Assembly: GCA_964655475.1 (NCBI GenBank)
Contig: CAZZMO010000028.1
Location: 1-11,257 of the forward strand
DNA length: 11,257 nt
Source: VGMA01 sp964655475
Lineage (GTDB): Bacteria > Chlamydiota > Chlamydiia > Chlamydiales > VGMA01
Direction of reading: 5' to 3'
Below, in pieces: positions 7,843 to 11,257 of the stretch. The first letter of the stretch is position 1. Every line of letters starts with the position of its first letter. Made by a program: the position numbers and the translations under genes. The notes beneath the pieces are model-generated. The model saw only the letters and a list, made by a program, of their open reading frames with translations, was not told the DNA's origin and made no database searches.

Positions 7843-8816
7843 TCAGGCTTTCCATACGCCTGCTTTACTCTGCTATAGAGGCTAGAATTTTCATAAGGAA
7901 TGATGATGTCTTCCTTAGAATAAATGACCCCTTTAAAGCCCATCAGATGGGGGAAAATGTCGATTGCATTCAGGTTCCACCAAAAACGGGTAAGGAGCGA
8001 AATCCCCTCTTTGACCCCAGGAAAGCAGCTGAGAAGGGTTTCAACTACATCGGTTGCATCAGCGAACGAACGATCACTTACAAACCCTAACACATCTCCT
8101 CTATCTTGATAATATTTAACGACTTGCGCTCCAATACCGCCCCCTAGAGAATGGCCATAAACGCAGATATCTTCTGCCGCTACCCCCATCCCCATGAGAT
8201 ACTCTATGGCGAGCTTTCCATCCTCGATCATGTCATTAGCTTCTCTAGTCCTCCCTTCGCTGTGGCCAACTCCTTTCCAGTTAAAGGCAAGGATCCCCAC
8301 ACCCATCCGCTTGGCATACTCTCCATAGCGATCTATGTTGTATTCATAAGCCCCAAGACGCCCTGTCATCATGACAATCCACTTCTTATTCCCTCCACTA
8401 TTTTGAAGGGTTACTGCATCCAGAGCCTCACCCTTACCGTTATAAAGAGGTAAAATATTGACTCTAAGATCATTAGGAACTGACTTTAAAAGTGTATCCT
8501 TAGTGTAGTCGAGAAACTCTTTATTATAGAGCTGAGAAGGGAGTGCAATATTTCTCGCAATCAACTCTTTGATATTCATACCTTTAATGGCGCTAATCGC
8601 TAAGAGAGTGATTACAATTGGGATAAAAAGAACGGCTCCGATGATATACCCCAGGATAATCCCACTATAAAGCCAAACCTTTGGAATCGCATACTCCTTA
8701 CTATCAACAGAATAACCATCCCTGTCGATTGCAGAAAGGACCTGATCGTTCTGATCCACCACCATGCGGTGCTGACCATGAATATCATAGATAGTATTAG
8801 CAGGAATTACATTCAT
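7731..8816 (-). CDS. Membrane-anchored alpha/beta hydrolase (chlamydial CHLPS 43 kDa/DUF818-like)
   Basis: This 361-residue protein has a polar N terminus of about 45 residues, then a 30-35 residue hydrophobic stretch (47-79) able to form one long membrane helix or a tight hairpin, then a cytosolic or periplasmic alpha/beta-hydrolase domain. The nucleophile elbow is GHSLGG with Ser223. It is preceded by an FNWKGVGHSEG loop (178-188) typical of serine hydrolases, and by MTGRLG, the likely oxyanion-hole region (150-155). The acid is probably Asp303 and the base His339 (SAHVKP). Substrate is unknown; lipid esters or host-derived lipids are possible. The architecture resembles the chlamydial CHLPS 43 kDa (DUF818) family from memory, not from a search. 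Its 3' end, including the His339 codon, overlaps the aminotransferase gene by 112 bases. No Shine-Dalgarno precedes the ATG. The next in-frame ATG (codon 18, 8765) also lacks one. Confidence 0.87.
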   Translation of the reverse strand: MNVIPANTIYDIHGQHRMVVDQNDQVLSAIDRDGYSVDSKEYAIPKVWLYSGIILGYIIGAVLFIPIVITLLAISAIKGMNIKELIARNIALPSQLYNKEFLDYTKDTLLKSVPNDLRVNILPLYNGKGEALDAVTLQNSGGNKKWIVMMTGRLGAYEYNIDRYGEYAKRMGVGILAFNWKGVGHSEGRTREANDMIEDGKLAIEYLMGMGVAAEDICVYGHSLGGGIGAQVVKYYQDRGDVLGFVSDRSFADATDVVETLLSCFPGVKEGISLLTRFWWNLNAIDIFPHLMGFKGVIYSKEDIIIPYENSSLYSRVKQAYGKPDYRLKVRDGDGISAHVKPIPPEVLQVFMEPWLNSTFV

Positions 8817-8826
8817 AACGTAAAGT

Positions 8827-8855
8827 ATTATAATAAAGTTTTAAGTATATGTAAA
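8827..8855 (-). promoter_or_regulatory. Strong sigma-70-type promoter for the hydrolase gene, nearly leaderless
   Basis: On the minus strand TTTACA (8855-8850; five of six bases match TTGACA) is followed by an exact 17-base spacer and a perfect TATAAT (8832-8827). Only ten bases separate the -10 from the ATG at 8816. The expected start site is therefore about 8820-8819 and leaves a leader of about three bases. Confidence 0.75.
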
Positions 8856-8940
8856 TAAATTAGTTGTTTAAAAATAAAATTATTACATTCAATTAGTTCT
8901 TTACAGGAAGAGGCTTCTCTAGATACACTCAAGGGTGTCT

Positions 8941-8946
8941 GGAGGA
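8941..8946 (+). promoter_or_regulatory. Ribosome binding site that sets the start of the 154-aa protein
   Basis: GGAGGA is a near-perfect Shine-Dalgarno six bases before ATG 8953. An in-frame GTG at 8935 would place this site inside the coding region, so the ATG is the better start. Confidence 0.8.
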
Positions 8947-8952
8947 TACTAT

Positions 8953-9417
8953 ATGGTTAAAATTGTTCTGACACCCGAACTACGTAAGAAAGAGACACTT
9001 CACCAACCTTTTTCTGTTTTTGGCAGAGAACTGGCTCTACCGATCCAATTAAAAGAATTTCGCAATCACCCTGAGATTGATGCAGAGGTGGAGACGATCA
9101 CCTTGAATGGTGCAAGACTCCTCCAAAGGCCTGTAAAAGCCTCTCTCGATAACTACCGCTTTGACTACGATTTAGAGCTATCAGAGAACGCTTACCATTC
9201 CTACAAAGATCTCGGCGCCTCGACTCGTCCTTTTCTCTTTGCCTTCTTTGACAAAGATAAAGAGGTCGCAACGCTCGCTCCGATGTGCGAAGTGGGTCTA
9301 CACGCGAAGAAGCTCTTCTTGATCTCTTTCATCGATAAAGATCAGCAACTGGCATCCCTTCTCAAGAATAACAAATTCACTGTCAAAATTGCTGCCTTGT
9401 CGATTACACCCAAGTGA
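8953..9417 (+). CDS. Hypothetical protein, 154 aa, upstream of rtcB
   Basis: I do not recognise this protein. It has no signal peptide or membrane segment and one cysteine, and it alternates hydrophobic and charged residues as expected of a soluble mixed alpha/beta or beta-rich domain. Visible stretches include ETITLNGARLL in the first half, an aromatic patch (NYRFDYDLEL) in the middle, and two similar segments, FAFFDKDKEVATL and ISFIDKDQQLASL, about 35 residues apart. The latter suggest a small internal duplication or paired strand-turn units. Start chosen from a strong GGAGGA ribosome binding site. It lies 47 bases upstream of rtcB on the same strand with a hairpin between. It lacks the expected archease sequence pattern, so it is not obviously the RtcB cofactor protein. 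It could be a conserved chlamydial protein of unknown role. Confidence 0.8.
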   Translation: MVKIVLTPELRKKETLHQPFSVFGRELALPIQLKEFRNHPEIDAEVETITLNGARLLQRPVKASLDNYRFDYDLELSENAYHSYKDLGASTRPFLFAFFDKDKEVATLAPMCEVGLHAKKLFLISFIDKDQQLASLLKNNKFTVKIAALSITPK

Positions 9418-9424
9418 ATCACTT

Positions 9425-9450
9425 TCCCTGGCTTTTGGTGAAGCCAGGGG
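9425..9450 (+). terminator. Hairpin between the 154-aa gene and rtcB
   Basis: A nine-base perfect stem (CCCTGGCTT / AAGCCAGGG, 9426-9434 with 9441-9449) encloses a six-base loop, eight bases after the upstream stop codon. The trailing sequence is only weakly T-rich, so termination would be inefficient. The 3' arm contains AGGGG (9446-9450), the only Shine-Dalgarno-like sequence before the rtcB ATG. The hairpin could therefore also influence rtcB translation, although the 14-base spacing is long. Confidence 0.5.
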
Positions 9451-9464
9451 CTCCTCATTAACAT

Positions 9465-10826
9465 ATGATAATTAAACAAATCGCTCCCGCTACCTACCTC
9501 CTTCCCAAACAGGGAAACATGCTCGTCGACGGGCTTGTGATTGCAACTCCGAAGTTACTCGAAAAAATCCAAAAAGACCGCTCTCTAGAACAAGTGTGCA
9601 ATGTTGCCCATCTGCCAGGGATTGTCAGACATAGCATTGCTATGCCTGATGCTCATTGGGGATATGGATTCCCGATTGGAGGGGTCGCTGCTATGGACCT
9701 AGACCATGGAGTGATTAGCCCAGGAGGCGTGGGTTATGATATCAACTGCGGCGTAAGGCTTGCGGTCCTGAATATCCCCTTCTCCTCCTTTTCCAAAAAA
9801 GCAAAAGAAGCTCTACTCCAAGCTCTCTTCCACTCGATCCCATCAGGTATGGGACATGGTCACGGCAAAGAGAGCGAGATTCAAAGAGAGGATTGGAAAA
9901 AGATTGGAGAGATGGGGGTTCGTTGGGCCATCGACCGAGGCTTTGGCCCCCTAGAAGATCTTCCTCACATCGAAAGTCAAGGATGCATCCCTGAAGCAGA
10001 CTACTCCCTCATTTCTGACCTAGCCAAAGAGAGGGGAAAATCTCAAATGGGAACGATTGGCTCTGGGAATCACTTTGTAGAAATCGGTGAGGTCTCTTAC
10101 CTCTTTGAAAAACATTGGAATTTAGAAAAAGGGCAAACCTATGTCCTGATCCACTCCGGCTCCAGAGGATTTGGGCACCAAATATGCCAAGATACCCTCG
10201 ACCAATTCATCAAAAAAGGGTTCGATCAAAATCTTCCCGATCGGCAGCTCGTTGCAGCCCCATTTAAAAGTAAAGAGGGACAGGAATACTTTGCCAAGAT
10301 GGCCATGGCTGCCAACTATGCTTTCAATAATCGACAAGTGATCCTCCACTATGTAAGAGCTGCTTTTCAAAAAGTCTTCGGCATCTCCCATCAAGAAGTG
10401 CGCCTCATCGCAGACATTTGCCATAATATTGCACGGATTGAAGAGCATGAAGGGAGGAAGCTTCTCGTTCATCGAAAAGGGGCTACGCGGGCCTTTAAAG
10501 ATCAACCAGTTATCGTCCCTGGAGATATGGGTAGAGCGAGCTACCTCCTCATTGGAGAAGGGAATCCCCTCACCTTTCAAAGCTCTTGCCACGGGGCTGG
10601 AAGGGCCAAGAGCCGCAAGCAGTGCCTCTGTGAATGGGGGGAAAAAGATACGATTGGCCACATGGAAAAGCAAGGGGTCAATGTAATGGCAACCTCTTCT
10701 CGAACGATTGCAGAGGAGATGCCAGACGCCTATAAAGATGTGGATGAGGTCGTATTGGCTGTCGAAGAGGCCAAACTTGCGAGGAAGGTACTGAAACTAA
10801 AGCCCTATCTCGTTGTCAAAGGGTGA
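9465..10826 (+). CDS. rtcB: RNA-splicing ligase RtcB
   Basis: RtcB joins RNA 2',3'-cyclic phosphate or 3'-phosphate ends to 5'-OH ends using GTP and divalent metal (Mn2+), acting in tRNA or RNA repair. This 453-residue copy belongs to the long, archaeal-like class rather than the ~408-residue E. coli form. It has NVAHLPGIV (46-54), MPDAHWGYGFPIGGVAA (60-76) and GGVGYDINCGVR (87-98). Metal ligands Asp92, Cys95, His203 (in GNHFVE), His230 (in HSGSRG) and His320 (in CHNIA) are all visible. His376 in SSCHGAGRAKSR is the guanylylated residue, and the C-terminal VVKG supplies the conserved Lys452. Asn202 is also kept, so the enzyme should be active. No intein is present. The start at 9465 fits the family N terminus although its ribosome binding site is poor. 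Neither archease nor rtcA is visible in the window. Confidence 0.96.
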   Translation: MIIKQIAPATYLLPKQGNMLVDGLVIATPKLLEKIQKDRSLEQVCNVAHLPGIVRHSIAMPDAHWGYGFPIGGVAAMDLDHGVISPGGVGYDINCGVRLAVLNIPFSSFSKKAKEALLQALFHSIPSGMGHGHGKESEIQREDWKKIGEMGVRWAIDRGFGPLEDLPHIESQGCIPEADYSLISDLAKERGKSQMGTIGSGNHFVEIGEVSYLFEKHWNLEKGQTYVLIHSGSRGFGHQICQDTLDQFIKKGFDQNLPDRQLVAAPFKSKEGQEYFAKMAMAANYAFNNRQVILHYVRAAFQKVFGISHQEVRLIADICHNIARIEEHEGRKLLVHRKGATRAFKDQPVIVPGDMGRASYLLIGEGNPLTFQSSCHGAGRAKSRKQCLCEWGEKDTIGHMEKQGVNVMATSSRTIAEEMPDAYKDVDEVVLAVEEAKLARKVLKLKPYLVVKG

Positions 10827-10846
10827 TGGCGCTTACTATCAGCGAC

Positions 10847-10874
10847 TTAAGAATCCAAACTCTCCACCTATGAT
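10847..10874 (+). promoter_or_regulatory. Candidate promoter for the cysteine-rich small protein
   Basis: TTAAGA (10847-10852; four of six matches), a 16-base spacer and TATGAT (10869-10874; five of six matches) lie between the rtcB stop and the next gene. They would start transcription near 10881, with about 26 bases of leader that include a good AGAGG ribosome binding site six bases before the ATG. Confidence 0.45.
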
Positions 10875-10906
10875 ACCATAACTATCTCAACCAAAAGAGG
10901 TAATCT

Positions 10907-11152
10907 ATGGATAAGAAGAAAACAAGAACTGCAAAAGGTTCATTATGCAGTATGTGTGATGGAGAGATGCAATACTCTTGGTGTTCCCTTTGCAATAAAG
11001 ATGGAAGCCTTAAAAAAGGGTACTGCGATTGTTATCTCGCCTGCGCTAACGCGGTCGGATATTGTCTCAACAACCCAGATGACAAACTCTGCAACGAGTA
11101 CATCAATGCTTGCTTTAGCACTCAGTGCTCTATGAAGTGCCCAGTCACCTAA
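10907..11152 (+). CDS. Cysteine-rich small protein (81 aa, 12 Cys), possible zinc-binding
   Basis: I do not recognise this family. Twelve of 81 residues are cysteine, at 14, 17, 26, 29, 40, 42, 46, 53, 62, 69, 74 and 78. The first four form CxxC-x8-CxxC, the layout of a zinc ribbon or knuckle. The last eight are spaced irregularly in a Tyr/Asn-rich region and could form a second metal site or disulfides. The first 11 residues are basic and polar with no hydrophobic core, so there is no signal peptide, which favours cytosolic metal binding over an oxidised secreted form. Type III secretion cannot be excluded. The gene has a good ribosome binding site, its own candidate promoter and an intrinsic terminator 12 bases after its stop, so it can be transcribed independently of rtcB. 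A link to RNA repair is only inference from position. Confidence 0.82.
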   Translation: MDKKKTRTAKGSLCSMCDGEMQYSWCSLCNKDGSLKKGYCDCYLACANAVGYCLNNPDDKLCNEYINACFSTQCSMKCPVT

Positions 11153-11164
11153 TATGAGCTATGG

Positions 11165-11189
11165 CCAGGCCCTCGATGGGCCTGGTTTT
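11165..11189 (+). terminator. Intrinsic terminator after the cysteine-rich gene
   Basis: An eight-base, mostly G+C perfect stem (CCAGGCCC / GGGCCTGG) with a five-base loop is followed at once by TTTTAT. It lies 12 bases beyond the stop codon of the cysteine-rich gene, which is textbook placement for a Rho-independent terminator. Confidence 0.87.
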
Positions 11190-11197
11190 ATCCATGA

Positions 11198-11237
11198 CGG
11201 CATAAAACCTAGTCCTTCAGGGGTAGGATATAAGCCG
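11198..11237. repeat. Imperfect inverted repeat, possibly a mobile-element end or a leader structure
   Basis: The inner stem (11208-11215 with 11220-11227) has a four-base TTCA loop, one G-G mismatch and one wobble pair. The outer arms CGGC (11198-11201) and GCCG (11234-11237) also pair, with a partly paired A/T-rich stretch between, giving two roughly symmetrical 18-base arms. A GGAG at 11252-11255 suggests a gene starting just beyond the window. Such mismatch-containing subterminal hairpins are known at IS200/IS605 ends, but a regulatory leader is equally possible without the flanking sequence. Confidence 0.4.
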
Positions 11238-11257
11238 CATCTTAAATTTCTGGAGAT

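Noticed and set aside
8953..9417. Archease (RtcB activator)
   Set aside because: The length and position next to rtcB fit, but the conserved acidic and His-containing archease pattern is not visible.
10122..10673. Long open frame antisense to rtcB
   Set aside because: It lies entirely inside a gene with complete catalytic motifs and shows no domain of its own. The same applies to the shorter antisense frames inside the coiled-coil, methyltransferase and hydrolase genes.
11159..11257. Minus-strand open frame running in from the right edge (32 codons plus stop)
   Set aside because: It passes through the terminator stem and the imperfect hairpin, which explain the composition better than a protein C terminus. 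The flanking sequence would be needed to revive it.

Overview
The window reads as the chromosome of a member of the Chlamydiota, probably an environmental (Chlamydia-like, amoeba-associated) lineage rather than Chlamydia itself. The strongest pointer is a recognisable chlamydial histone H1-like protein (Hc1/HctA) at 6599-6829, followed on the same strand by an RNA m5U methyltransferase and YajC. From memory, the same three-gene neighbourhood occurs in Chlamydia trachomatis (CT743-CT742-CT741). The membrane-anchored alpha/beta hydrolase also fits the chlamydial 'CHLPS 43 kDa' type. The unusually short Hc1 tail, the RtcB ligase and the giant coiled-coil gene argue for a non-Chlamydia family.

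Layout. Positions 18-26 hold a promoter-like extended -10, and 60-4982 (+) encode a 1640-residue coiled-coil protein of unknown function. A hairpin at 4980-5006 separates it from the convergent minus-strand block yajC (5013-5339), RlmC/RlmD-type methyltransferase (5393-6538) and hctA (6599-6829), listed in map order and transcribed from hctA toward yajC. Divergent from hctA is a class IV PLP aminotransferase (6913-7842, +). Its last 36 codons overlap, tail to tail, the 3' end of a membrane-anchored alpha/beta hydrolase (7731-8816, -). The hydrolase has an excellent promoter placed so close to its ATG that its mRNA would be almost leaderless. On the plus strand follow a 154-residue protein of unknown function (8953-9417), a hairpin, the RNA ligase RtcB (9465-10826), and an 81-residue protein with 12 cysteines (10907-11152) that has its own candidate promoter and a clear intrinsic terminator (11165-11189). 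The last 60 bases form a long imperfect inverted repeat followed by a Shine-Dalgarno-like GGAG at the window edge. This could be the end of a small mobile element or the leader of the next gene.

How the genes relate. The hctA-methyltransferase-yajC block is core biology: nucleoid compaction, rRNA modification and Sec-dependent export. The rest looks lineage-specific: a giant filament-like protein, a membrane hydrolase, an RNA-repair ligase and a cysteine-rich miniprotein. No pathway clearly links these accessory genes. No tRNA, rRNA, CRISPR array or complete insertion sequence was seen, and no gene-free stretch exceeds 300 bases.
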